From NCBI RefSeq assembly GCF_907164915.1, contig NC_061864.1, positions 1,600,389 through 1,664,388 of the forward strand: a stretch of DNA of 64,000 bases. Direction: 5' to 3'. Under the pieces are notes generated by a model, which was not told the origin of the DNA, made no database searches, and saw only the letters and a list, made by a program, of their open reading frames with translations. This stretch comes from Impatiens glandulifera. Taxonomy: Eukaryota; Streptophyta; Magnoliopsida; Ericales; Balsaminaceae. Below, piece by piece: positions 48,788 through 59,743 of this stretch; the first letter of the stretch is position 1; every line of letters starts with the position of its first letter. Made by a program: the position numbers and the translations under genes.

Positions 48788-49868
48788 ATGTTGCCTTACA
48801 AAAGTGTTCCGGCAGCCGAGGCGGTGCTCGGCCGAGCTCTAACCGCCGGCGAGACTATCTGGCTGAACTACTCCGCCGATAAATCCGATTACTTCCTCTA
48901 TTGCCATACCACAGTCTTCCTTTTCCTAACCTTTTCCATTTCCCCATTCTTCTACATCCTATTTGAGCAATTTCAAACCTACAAAATCCAGCCCAAAGTT
49001 AAGAAGCTTTCCATTTCCGATTCCTTACGGTGCTATCTCAATGTAATGCCCATGTTCATCTTGGTCGTGGGATCTCTCCAGCTAATCTCTTACCCTGCAA
49101 TTCAAATGATTGGGATACGAACGAAGCTTCCATTGCCGTCAATAGGTGAAGTGGTGGGGCAATTGGTGGTTTACTTTGCAATTGAGGATTATACGAGTTA
49201 TTGGGTGCATAGATTCCTGCATTGCAACAAATGGGTATACGAGAAGATTCATCGGATTCACCATGAATACAATGCACCCTTTGTATTTGTGGCACTTTAT
49301 GCTCATTGGGCAGAGATTTTGATCCTGGGTTTTCCTTCACTTTTGGGACCGGCCATAGCCCCTGGTCATATAATCACATTCTGGTTATGGATCGCTTTGA
49401 GGCAGCTTGAGGCAATTGAAACTCACAGCGGGTACGCCTAATTATTAACACTTCTTTTTTACTCTCGAATACTCCGTCACCATGCTTATAATATATCTTC
49501 ATGTTCTATGATAGAACAGATTTGATGTTAATAAGTTTTATTTGAACATTAAAATACTATTATATATACAAAAATCAATTGAACTTAGAAATATGAAAAA
49601 TGGATGATACAGGTATGAGTTTCCTTGGAGTCCTGCAAAATACATTCCATTTTATGGTGGAGCAGAGCACCATGACTATCACCATTATGTTGGAGGTGAA
49701 AGCTATAGCAATTTTTCTTCGGTATTTACCTATTGTGATTACATTTATGGAACTGATAAGGTATTATTATTACTCTTTTTTATTTTTACATTCTAACTTG
49801 TTCATTAATGACGGTGTTTCTCAATTTAGGGTTATCGATATCATAAAAAGATTCGGAAGCAAAGATAA
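48788..49868 (+). CDS. SMO1 paralogue lacking intron 1
   Basis: This is a second sterol 4-alpha-methyl oxidase 1-type gene, inverted relative to 44760-46634. It has three exons: 48788-49431 (parental exons 1 and 2 joined seamlessly at YPAIQ|MIGIRT), 49613-49760 and 49830-49868, giving 276 residues. The two remaining introns sit exactly where introns 2 and 3 of the other copy do. The histidine boxes HRFLH, HRIHH and HHDYHH are kept. Divergence includes an extra Asn after the first box (HCNKW), EYNAPFVFVALYAHW where the other copy has EYTAPIGFAAPYAHW, and early termination (KKIRKQR, stop) where the other copy splices to exon 5. A relic of exon 5 (GAGAATGTTGCGGGG) is at about 49906-49920. It may be functional, divergent or a young pseudogene. 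Confidence 0.8.
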
Positions 49869-50078
49869 GTTGGTTCTTTCTTGTTACAATGTTGTTTGTG
49901 AGACAAGAGAATGTTGCGGGGGCTTGGAGATGTTAGAATGATGTATCTGGAACAAAACTCATAAATTTCTTTATTTATTTATTCACGGTGGAATGTACTT
50001 ATTGTTGTTGGTGCTGAATTTTCATAGTAATAAATATTTAATCAGTCTGAATATTTAATATTAATGAAGAATCACCAA

Positions 50079-50151
50079 GCCCGTCTAGCTCAGTTGGTAG
50101 AGCGCAAGGCTCTTAACCTTGTGGTCGAGGGTTCGAGCCCCTCGGTGGGCG
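50079..50151 (+). tRNA. tRNA-Lys (CTT)
   Basis: All 73 bases are identical to the two minus-strand copies at 44182 and 44332, with anticodon CTT. T-rich termination (TTTTGTGTTTTTT) follows directly. It lies 210 bases after the stop of the SMO1 paralogue on the same strand, mirroring the other arm. Confidence 0.97.
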
Positions 50152-50210
50152 ATTTATTTTGTGTTTTTTACTATTTTTGCTTGATCGAAGACAAGTAAGA
50201 AACATAAATA

Positions 50211-50370
50211 GGTGATCTTGGAAAACTTACTTTCAACCAGCCAAGCAGCCTGTCTAATTAGTTGGTTGAGCGCAAAACTCTTAACCTAAAGGTGATCTTG
50301 GAAAACTTACTTTCAACCAGCCAAGCAGCCTGTCTAATTAGTTGGTTGAGCGTAAAACTCTTAATCTTGT
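50211..50370. repeat. 80-bp tandem duplication carrying tRNA-Lys relics
   Basis: The unit beginning GGTGATCTTGGAAAACTTAC occurs at 50211-50290 and 50291-50370. Each copy includes the first half of a degenerate tRNA-Lys. Confidence 0.92.
50248..50287 (+). pseudogene. Truncated tRNA-Lys relic
   Basis: GCCTGTCTAATTAGTTGG resembles the 5' half of tRNA-Lys(CTT). It continues to the anticodon arm (CTCTTAACCT) and then breaks into the next 80-bp unit. The T arm and acceptor 3' strand are missing. Confidence 0.85.
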
Positions 50371-50400
50371 GATCAAGGGTTCAAACCCTTGGTGTGTTTT
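50328..50400 (+). pseudogene. Degenerate full-length tRNA-Lys relic
   Basis: Aligned end to end with tRNA-Lys(CTT). The anticodon loop CTCTTAA and the T loop GGTTCAAACC are recognisable, but there are mutations in all stems and the A box, and the acceptor stem no longer pairs well. Probably inactive. Confidence 0.85.
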
Positions 50401-50475
50401 TTTTTATTGTTTTGATGGATCGAAATGAAGTAAAGAATCTGAACAGTATGGGTCTGGAAAATTATACTTTCAACC

Positions 50476-50515
50476 AACCTGTCTAGCTAGGGCAGATTGC
50501 AAAACTCTTAAGATG
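50476..50515 (+). pseudogene. Third tRNA-Lys relic (5' part)
   Basis: ACCTGTCTAGCTAGGGCAGA followed by TTGCAAAACTCTTAA matches the D-arm and anticodon region of tRNA-Lys with small gaps. It is preceded by CTTTCAACCA, as in the 80-bp units, so it belongs to the same decayed series. Confidence 0.65.
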
Positions 50516-51129
50516 GTACTTAGTTTTTGAACTAAAAAATGAGAAAGAGAATACAATATTTTTTTGAAGCCTTATAGGGCTTGACTTGTTTTGTTTAACA
50601 TATTTAATTAAATTATCATATTTTTGTAATAATTTGTATTAAACTTTGGTTTGATAGATATGATATTTCATCAGATTTCATGTTGCCTATTATTATCAAC
50701 TCCACCATCCTACCCAATATATAAAAAAAAAATTGATTATCTTCAATTAATCTCAATTTGTGAGTTTTTAGTACCAAAATAAAATTAAAAATAATAAAGA
50801 GCAGAAAAAAAGACATCTAGTGGCTAACATAGAATAGAGAGAGAAAGAGAAAGAGAGAATACTCATCGGTGTCTGTACAAGAACATTGAAAATCTCGATT
50901 CTTTGCTTCTCTCATAGCCGGAAGTCATCGATTTCAATACTCTCCGACCCTTTACTCGTAACCAATGAAGGCGAAGCCTTTCTAGGCAAAGATGCGCATC
51001 CCTTATCTTCCCAATTCTCAAATACGTCTCAATCGCCAGATATAGATTCGGCTGTTTTCATTCTCAAATATCTGAAACCAGAAGAAGAAGAAGAAGGAAG
51101 AAGAAGAAGAACCTAGAGGAGTAGCAGAA
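50516..51129. other. Cornichon upstream region and leader
   Basis: No gene was seen. From about 50830 a GA-rich stretch and then balanced sequence mark the promoter and leader. The leader holds a short upstream reading frame (ATG at about 50965, six codons, MKAKPF then TAG) and a GAA-repeat tract (about 51083-51112) just before the cornichon start. Confidence 0.45.
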
Positions 51130-51956
51130 ATGGGGGATCTGCTCGTATGGCTTCTGTTTTTCTTCATCCTCATTGGCCTTATTGGCCTTGTAGTTTTCCA
51201 GGTCAGTTCACTAACTCCGTTCACCCACTTCAGTCGCTCGGAACCTTGGATCTGTCCCCTCTAAATCTTATCTGTTGATGCTGGGATTAACCATTTTTGT
51301 TCAATTTTGTAACCATATTGATGATAAAGTCAATTCTCTGAAAACTGACCTAATATGAATAGTTGTTTCTCCTCCTAATGGTTAACTTTAAATTAAATGG
51401 AGATGGGTTTGATTTATGATAAGCAGCTGATGTGCTTTGCTGATTTGGAGTTCGATTACATAAATCCATATGACTCTGCATCAAGAATAAACAAAGTGGT
51501 ATTGCCAGAATTCATCATTCAAGGAATCTTTTGTTTCCTATGTCTAGTTACTGGACATTGGATTATGTTTCTGTTGAGTGCACCATACCTCTACTACAAT
51601 GTCAGGCTGTAAGTCCTTCTTCTCAATTCCATTATCAATGATAGTTCTTGGTTGGTCGGTCATTTGCTGATTCGAAGTTACTCTCTCAGGTATACAAATA
51701 GAAAACACTTGGTGGATGTTACTGAAATATTCAACTTGCTTAGTTGGGAAAAGAAGCAGAGGCTATTTAAACTTGGCTATCTCATTCTTCTTCTGTTCAT
51801 TTCATTGTTCTTGTAAGTAAATTGACAGATTCAAAAAAAACTTATTGGTTGATTTTCTCTGGTCTGTATCAGGATGCATAAAATGTTTCTTCTTACTGTG
51901 ATTTGTTTTTTAGGTTAATCTGGAATGCCTTGGAGGATGATGATCACGATTTCTAA
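51130..51956 (+). CDS. Cornichon homologue (ER cargo receptor)
   Basis: This is a small multi-span membrane protein of the Erv14/cornichon family, which selects membrane cargo for COPII export from the ER. It has four exons: 51130-51201, 51427-51608, 51690-51812 and 51914-51956, giving 139 residues, the usual size. The first membrane segment is [20 protein letters not shown]. The family signature [20 protein letters not shown] follows, then [40 protein letters not shown] and [15 protein letters not shown] last hydrophobic span comes before an acidic C-terminus (EDDDHDF). All introns are GT-AG and the phases agree. It is tail-to-tail with the AT-hook gene. Confidence 0.95.
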
Positions 51957-52655
51957 GAGTACATACAATTGGCTGATGCTTAGGCTGATACTGATTTTAT
52001 TGTTTATGGGTGTGGTGTGGTTTGGTTTAGGGTTTCTTTCTTATATGAATTTCAACAGGATTTAGGGGTGGCTTGGCTACTATTTCAATCTCAACCGATC
52101 TTTTTTTTGTACACTAGGAGCATGTTTTCTGGTTAATTGTATGATTTATTACATTTTGTTGTTTCTTTTTCAAAATTGGGCTCATTTTTTATCAGATTGG
52201 AAGGAATAGAATACTGTATTATTTGATCTAACCCATCTCTTACCTATATTGATTGTCAGTAGATTTGCTATCTGAACTCAATTATGCAGCAAAAATGCTG
52301 AACAGATTATACAAGATAAACACAGAAATGATTTCTTGAATATTGGAATGGGGTTAACAAAGGAACGAAATTTCTGTTATTTATGATTTAAAGATCCAAT
52401 TCGAATCTAGACAAAAGAAGAATGATATTGAGCAAAACAACATCTTAGCCAGCCTCACTAATATTTTCCTACACCCAGAATCCAGATGATGTGAGAATAT
52501 ACAAATTCAACAAAATGACCAATGATAGGACCGACCAGGATTAAGTTTCTCTGGTATACAACTTCCCCTAAAAAAGAAACAAAAGCAAGAAGATGTGGAA
52601 ATAAAGGTTTGGCTTGTTGTTGTTGTTGCTGCTATTCTTACTATGTTGAGTTCAG
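51957..52655. other. Shared 3' flank of two convergent genes
   Basis: These 699 bases between the stops of the cornichon (+) and AT-hook (-) genes hold both 3' untranslated regions. No other gene was seen. A GTT repeat is at about 52614-52629. Confidence 0.55.
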
Positions 52656-53717
52656 TCATTCTGTTTTTTCATGAATAAAACTACCGACCACAATCTGAAC
52701 AGGGGTGGCGGCTACAAGTGAACCAGCAACTACACCTCCAAGAATTCTTCCACCATCTGAGCTAGCCAGAGAAACACTAATACCACCTACTCTGTTCCTT
52801 GTTCCTCCATTCTCAGACGGGGTAAACGATCCATTCAAAGACAGTATTTCAAATCGACCCTTAACACACAACAACAACAACAACAACAAATCATCAATAA
52901 AACAATAGAAACTGAAATTATTATGTATGAATGAATGAACAAACAAACAAACAAACAAGAACCTCGTGTGCGATTGTACCACCCAATGAACTTAGTGTAA
53001 CAGTTGAAACTGCACCACTTCCAGATAGAATGCATATTGCTCGAGACCCTTCTTGAGAAAATGATAGAATCTTCGCAGCAACATCCTAAAGGAAACAAAA
53101 ACATATAAAAGTAAGATTTCATTCATGATTATTCAGCAATTTTTTATACAAGTTATTATTAATGATTACCTCCCCGGCATTAACGATGATAATGTGAGGT
53201 GTGAATCTAGCACCGAAGAAGGATAACCTTTGATCATCTGTACAGAAGAAGAAGTAGAAGTAGACAGTAGTTTCTTCTATTCGTTCATATGAAGGTTTCA
53301 ATAATGGCCCCACTTCAATATACGAAACAAAACATTCAAATTATTATTATTATAATAATCAAAACATGCAAAATTACCTATAACGGGCCCCACCGCCCGC
53401 GCTTTTCCCTTATCACCGTAATCGATTAACAATGGCGGCGCCGACATTGAAAGCGGTTGTGGAGACAGAACAATCGGCGGTAATGCTGATCCATCTACTA
53501 TGTACTTCCTTGGCCGACCCCTCCTCCTTGCTGGAGTAGTTGATAACCCAGTATTTCCCTGTTCTACAGAAACCGACTCCAGCGTCGGACCCACTTGAGA
53601 TGATCCACCGGTTTCATTAGGGTTGTTGTTGTCTGTTCGTCGCACAACACGGTAATTAGATGGAACATCGGATCCAGACAATATATATCCACTGTTACTG
53701 TTTCCTTTACCTTCCAT
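52656..53717 (-). CDS. AT-hook motif nuclear-localized protein (AHL, PPC/DUF296 domain)
   Basis: This is a plant nuclear protein that binds AT-rich DNA through an AT-hook and multimerises through its PPC domain to modulate transcription. It has four exons: 53378-53717, 53170-53237, 52963-53085 and 52656-52859, giving 244 residues. The single AT-hook ARRRGRPRKY lies at 63-72 (core RGRP 66-69), the variant usual in PPC type-B members. The PPC domain is FTPHIIIVNAGEDVAAKILS, then SRAICILSGSGAVSTVTL and GRFEILSLNGSF, then VAGSLVAATPVQIVVGSF. The C-terminus stops nine residues after this (HEKTE), so the long Ser/Asn/Gln-rich tail of many relatives is missing. Intron 1 was placed by its pyrimidine tract and CTGTACAG acceptor. 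Confidence 0.88.
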
Positions 53718-55974
53718 TGGAGAGAAATCTTTATAAAACGAGTTTTCCAGGAAAATTTCACCGAAAACACTTGATGATTCAACCAGCCGGAAATGTTACG
53801 CCGGAAACCCAGAAAAAGAGAAAGAAGAAAAGGTTTAGGGTTTATCCAAATCTAGAAAATACAGATTCAAACGACAAATGAAAAAAAAGAAAAAAAACTG
53901 GAATCGTTGTTGTAAACTAACACAAGTTCTAGATACTTCTTAATTGATGGAAACAGAATTTCAAGAATCAAGACAAAGAAACACGAAGAAAAAGGTCTAC
54001 AAATTTTCTTAATTTCTATTCTGACAAAATGGGAAATTTATTTAATTTCTAATTAATTTGATGCAAATTAAAATTAGGGTTTTCTTTACTTTACTCAAAC
54101 TATTGTTAATATTTTTGCAATTAAAAAATATCAAATAATTGTTTTTTTATATTATAATAATTATTAAAGAAAAATAATTTATGTAATTTGGTTTTGAAAA
54201 TGTCCGTCTAATTTTTCTATTAATAAATATAAGTATTATTATTTTAATGAATTTTTATATTAATAAATTGTGATGAATAATTTTTTATTGATATTTTCTA
54301 TTAATTTGAATAAATATGACATAAATGTATAAGGACATGAATACATATAATATTTTGTTAATTTATATGAGAAATGTAATATAAGTAGAGTATTTAATTT
54401 ATTTGTTTGCTAGGAGGAATTCAATGTACCTAGTTATATTAAACAAGTAAATGTTAAATTAATAATAATAATAATAAAATATGATAATTGTAATTTGTAG
54501 TGGGAAAAAAAGTAAAATTATGTATCCATTTTTATGAGGATAAATTATATTAAAAGGCATATATAAAATATGTCACCCACATTATACGTTACATGATTAT
54601 GTTATGTCCATATAATATAGATTTGTATATGTGCATAATTAATTATTCTATTGTAAAAGAGGTTCTTAGCCAAAGGGATTTAGACATAAAAAGGATCTTT
54701 TATATTCTTAACTCCCTTCTTTCATTTTTTTTAAATACTCTAAACACATTTATTTGGAAAAATGATAAATCATTAAATTAACTTATGCCTTAACTTAACT
54801 TGTAATGAATGGACTAAATTGATTTTAATTATGGTAACACTATTTTCGTGATGATTGTGTTAAAGAATTAATTATCCATTTTAAATATGTAATTTTACTT
54901 AACTTATTAGGACAGTAGAGAGATTATAAATATTATGTCTATTTTTTTATTAAAAGACTCCTAAATTGGATATTGTATATATCATCTTTCTTAAGTGAAT
55001 AAACTCTTAATTGAAAAAGAAATAATGAAGTAATTTCTACATTTTATCATGTCATTCTTTTCTTGCTTAAATCCATGAATCTTTATCCTTGGTCTATAAA
55101 ATATGAGACAATACAAATTTTATCAATTTGACATAGAATGATGTTAAATAAAAAGTCACACTAATTTTTTTAAAAAAAATTGAGACAATCAAAGTAATGA
55201 AACTTATCTATATATAATCAAAATAACAAGAAGTGCCATAGTAGGGCTTATTTACATATTTCTATATATTGAGATAAAAAATATAAAAGGCCTACTTAAA
55301 GCATGTTAAGAAAATGGTATACTACAAAAATAAATGATTTATAAATAGAAAGCTTTTCATTCAGGCCCTTATGTTTTTGTATTTTCCTAATTTTCCCCAC
55401 TTGTATTTATTCACTATTAGTTATCTTAACTTTTAAGTTACTTTTTTATTATTATTTTATTATCTTATATTTACATCGCATGTTTTCCAATTTTCATTTC
55501 CTTGTACTATGATTATCATCGATTCATCACTCATAAGTAAGTGTCAAATCAATGTTTTTTATAACATTTAGAAGAACAGAGATAATAACTATGTGCGCGA
55601 TTAAATATGAGTTTTTACAGACTATTTATAAAATATATAAAAAATAAGTAATAATTTAAGAAAATATGATATTTGTTTTTTTAACCAGAGTTTGATAATC
55701 ATCATTTAAATGATAAATATATATTAGTTGTCAATATATTCTTGATAATAACGAAATCATATCCGTATACATGTCTTTAAAACAATGGCAGTAATAATAA
55801 CAATTATTTTATACAAAAAAAAAATGTAATATTATAATTGAAATATGATAATATAATATGAGATTTAATCCATTTCTTAAAAAGATCAATTAAGAAAAGA
55901 GGGATAGTTAAAACATTCCAAACAAGTTAAAATACATTTAATTGTAAAAAAAAAAAACTGACCATAATAACTTA
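53718..55974. other. AHL upstream region and AT-rich intergenic
   Basis: The first 300 bases are the AHL promoter and leader. The rest is AT-rich with no recognised gene; the short frame near 54593 (+) looks fortuitous. Confidence 0.5.
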
Positions 55975-57031
55975 GGGCATGCTTGGTACGTGGTTTTTGT
56001 ACTCAGGAATGAAAAAGGGAATGAAATGAGATGTTTGGTTGGTGGTTTTGATTCCAGGATATTGATTTGATTCCCGGATACTCAGGAATCATCAAATCCT
56101 CTCTATATTGGGAGGAATGAATCCCATTCCGGAGTGATACATTTTCTCTCCCATTATCTCCACTCTCCTATTTTCTTTCTTATAATTATAATTTTAATAT
56201 TATATATATTTTATAATTATATTATACGTTATTTTATAATTAACATAATAATAAATTTTTATTTATTTATGAATAAATAATTTCAATTATTTAAATAATA
56301 TTAAGGAATTATTTAAAATAAAATTTTAGTGATAATTACAATAACTAATAATAATATAATTAATTTTATATAATTAATTTTAAATATTATATATTAATAA
56401 TAAAATTAAAATAAATTAATTAAAATGTAAAAATATAAAACTAAAAATATAATAACAATTTTATATAAAAAATATTAAAATATTAAAAAATTAAATATGA
56501 AATATTTTAATAAAAATTATTATTAAACAGATTATACCATGTTATAATATATTATTAAATAAAATATTATATTTTATTTAAAATATATAATATTTGAAAG
56601 GCTTTTTCTTATATTATTTATATTTAATAGATAATTATTTATTTATAATTAGTAAAAAATTGAAACATTCAACATTTTTTTTGTTATAAGTATTTTTATT
56701 TTTATTTTGAAAAAATATAATTAATAAAAAAAATATTATATGTTTATATTTTATTAAATGTCACTTAAATATTTTATATATTTTAAATGTTACAAAAATA
56801 ATAATAATTTATATTTTTAATTTAATAAAATAAAATTAAAATTAATCATAATTTTAATAACAAAATTATATTTATAACTTTTCTCTTATAAATCCAAACG
56901 TTATCAATGAGAATGGGAATGATTAAAACTCTTAACCAAACACTACACTTCTATCAATCATACCCATTCTCATTCCACACATCTATCAATCCCAATCCTA
57001 TTCTCATTCCTTTATTTGAACCAAGCACCCC
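55975..57031. mobile_element. ~1.06-kb non-autonomous TIR element (PIF/Harbinger- or hAT-like)
   Basis: The left end is GGGCATGCTTGGTACGTGG. The right end is GAACCAAGCACCCC, the reverse complement of GGGGTGCTTGGTTC. Inside both ends lie GGAATGA.AA..GG.ATG-type sequences in opposite orientation. TTA precedes the left end and TTC follows the right, near the three-base TTA target of Harbinger elements but not identical. The interior is A/T-rich without coding capacity. Confidence 0.65.
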
Positions 57032-58138
57032 TTCAGTTATAAAAAAAGAGTTAAACTAGTAAAAAATACATGAATTAAAGTGAAAAGTTATAAACTATAA
57101 ATTGTGGATTATTAACTGATAAGTAATTCTAAATGAAAAAGTCTTAAATAAAACAAAAAGTATTAAATTTAGTTCCCACTTAAATTAAAATGCAAGTATT
57201 GTTTAAAGATTAAAATTAAATTGTGAATTTCTGATCATAACATCACAATGAGGCCTCTAAAGGAATAAATTGCAAATTAGAAGGCCCAATACTTTCTCTC
57301 ATGTATGTCTCAAAATTAACTATATATAAAGCAGCCCATGTATAACCTAATTTTTTAGACATCTTTTGTCTTACCTATTTTTATTTATTTTTAATAAATT
57401 TTCTTTTATCTTCTCTCTAGATTTGTATGGACTTTAAAGTTAGAAGCCTTTCAAAAACACAATTTATATTTTTCTAAATCATAGTTTTTTTAAATTAAAG
57501 TAAGTTAGTACAATTTTGAATTAGATAAAAAAAAAATGTAATTTTTTGTTTTTGTTGTTGAATGTTTGAAGTTAGCTTGATCCTACCTACATGATTTACA
57601 CTTTAATTTAAGATATTTTAAATAAAAATTTATTCCATGATATTTGTATTCTTATAAACAACTTAGTGGGTTAAAATGGTTATAAATGATAGAATTTATA
57701 AAAAAAAAATAACTCAGAGGATTATATATATATAGAGAGTGAATTGATATTATCCAAACCTTCTAGATACTTAAATATATAATAATAATATTAGTTGACA
57801 ATCATCATTATTTTGTATTATAAATTCTAACGAAGACCTAGCTAGCTAGTTTATGGTATTCTTGTAATGGATATTGGATGATAAAAAAAATGGTCATTTT
57901 CACATATACTTATTATCAACTCATGATTTGGATAAGTTGACAAGTAGAATATATATATATACAAATAAAATAATAATAATAATAATGTCAAGTTGGAGTA
58001 GTGAGAGGTTGCTTAATGCTTAGGCGACAGGGTCATTTTCAGTAATTAAGAGCCTCCTTAGTCCTAGGAAGTAGGAATGGATGGATATATATTTATCTAA
58101 TTCAATTATATTTAAGCATTATATATAAATATTATTAA

Positions 58139-58194
<56 letters not shown>

Positions 58195-59553
58195 ATGTTA
58201 CGTATATGAACGCTGTCATATGTATGATCACACAGCACCATAGAAAATATATCTTCAATCCTTCTTTTTTTTTGGAATGCTTGTCATTTTTTTTACTCCT
58301 CTTTATCTGCTTCTCTATGATGATCATTTCCTTTTGAATTGTTATATATATATATAACTACTAACTTTATTATTATTAAATTGATTGACATTAATTAATT
58401 TTAAGCAATTGTTTATTTATTTAAATATATGATCTTTGTTTAAGCTGATTATTTCCGTTCATTTAATTTGACTGGGGTTTCATGTTTATCTTGAAAATAA
58501 GTACTTTTTTATTTTTATTTTGTAAAGCTAAATAATAATAAATAAATAAATATAAAGAGGTATATATGACCAATGTGAAATTGCGCCAAACATCATATTC
58601 TCTTAGCTAGGATCTAGAATAAATATTGCGTTCACAAGTGGAAAATGACCTAAATATTTATTCAATTACATCCAATATATATATAGTCAAATTCCGGCGA
58701 CTATTCCTAATTGGTTGGAGATATATATATATATATAAGATATGACCTTTAAATATTTAATTTAGAGATTAATTAAATTACAACAAAATAATTAAGTAAA
58801 TAGTAACCACAGATAGTTAGCCATTTTAGTAACATTTATATATCTTCTTGTTATTATTCTTAATTATTTCGATATCCCATGCATGATCAATCTAGCTTGT
58901 TCCCTTTCATGTATATAACAAGCAGAGTTGACATTATTAGTATGCAACAAACAGATAATTCATTACTCAAATTGAGTTATCAATTATTTAAGAATCCATG
59001 ATATTTGATATATCTTATGAACCACTACTATTAATTATTATTTGAGTTATTACCTTATTGATTTATTTCATTCATAATTAATATCTTGAACAACACACCC
59101 AAACAAATATTATACATTAGTTGAAGATAGTTAGTGTATCCGGAAGAATATATTTATTTGGGTAAATTAAATAGAAGAATTAATTTTATTTATTTTTTAA
59201 ATAGACTTGGGGATTTTTTTTGTTGGAGTTGATTTAAATAAATTTTGAATTATTTAAAAAGAAATGATTGGTGTAATTAATTATGAGAACTTTATTTTTT
59301 TATTATTATAAACTTTAAAAAATATTAATATATAATAATAGAAAATTAAATAATAAATTTAGTGATTTAATTGATAAGAAAATATATTAAATGGTAGGAT
59401 TATTATATATTTAGAGATTAAAAGAAAGAAAGTAAGATTAAGGTCTCTTTGAATTTGAATAATTAGTTTCTTTTGGTTATCATCCCAATTAAAGGGAATG
59501 GAATGAATGGGGTTTATATATATTAGCAAAAGTTGATGTACGGATTTAGCATT
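57032..59553. other. AT-rich intergenic, no gene
   Basis: Low-complexity DNA with TA runs and no recognisable frame. Part of 59230-59400 resembles the dispersed AT-rich repeats seen at 16.9 and 39 kb, weakly. Confidence 0.45.
58141..58191. repeat. (AT)n microsatellite
   Basis: About 50 bases of uninterrupted AT dinucleotide; it creates a spurious Tyr-Ile frame on the minus strand. Confidence 0.97.
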
Positions 59554-59743
59554 CACTGGTAAAAAAATGGTCAAAACCGAGAGTTAAAACTCTCGGTTTT
59601 GAGCACATATCTTTCGGTATAGACTAAAATCCGAGAGTTAAGGTAAATGTCGCCATCCCTCGGTATTGACTCCGTCGTTAAAAATAATTGTGTATTTACC
59701 GAAAGATGTCCTCTAGTTCTCGGGTTTTCTTCAATGAGAAAAA

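Noticed and set aside
53238..53377. Coding reading of the AHL first intron starting VGPLLKPSYERI
   Set aside because: A good pyrimidine tract and TACAG acceptor precede DDQRLSFFGARF, the exon phases then agree, and this segment has no counterpart in the PPC family.
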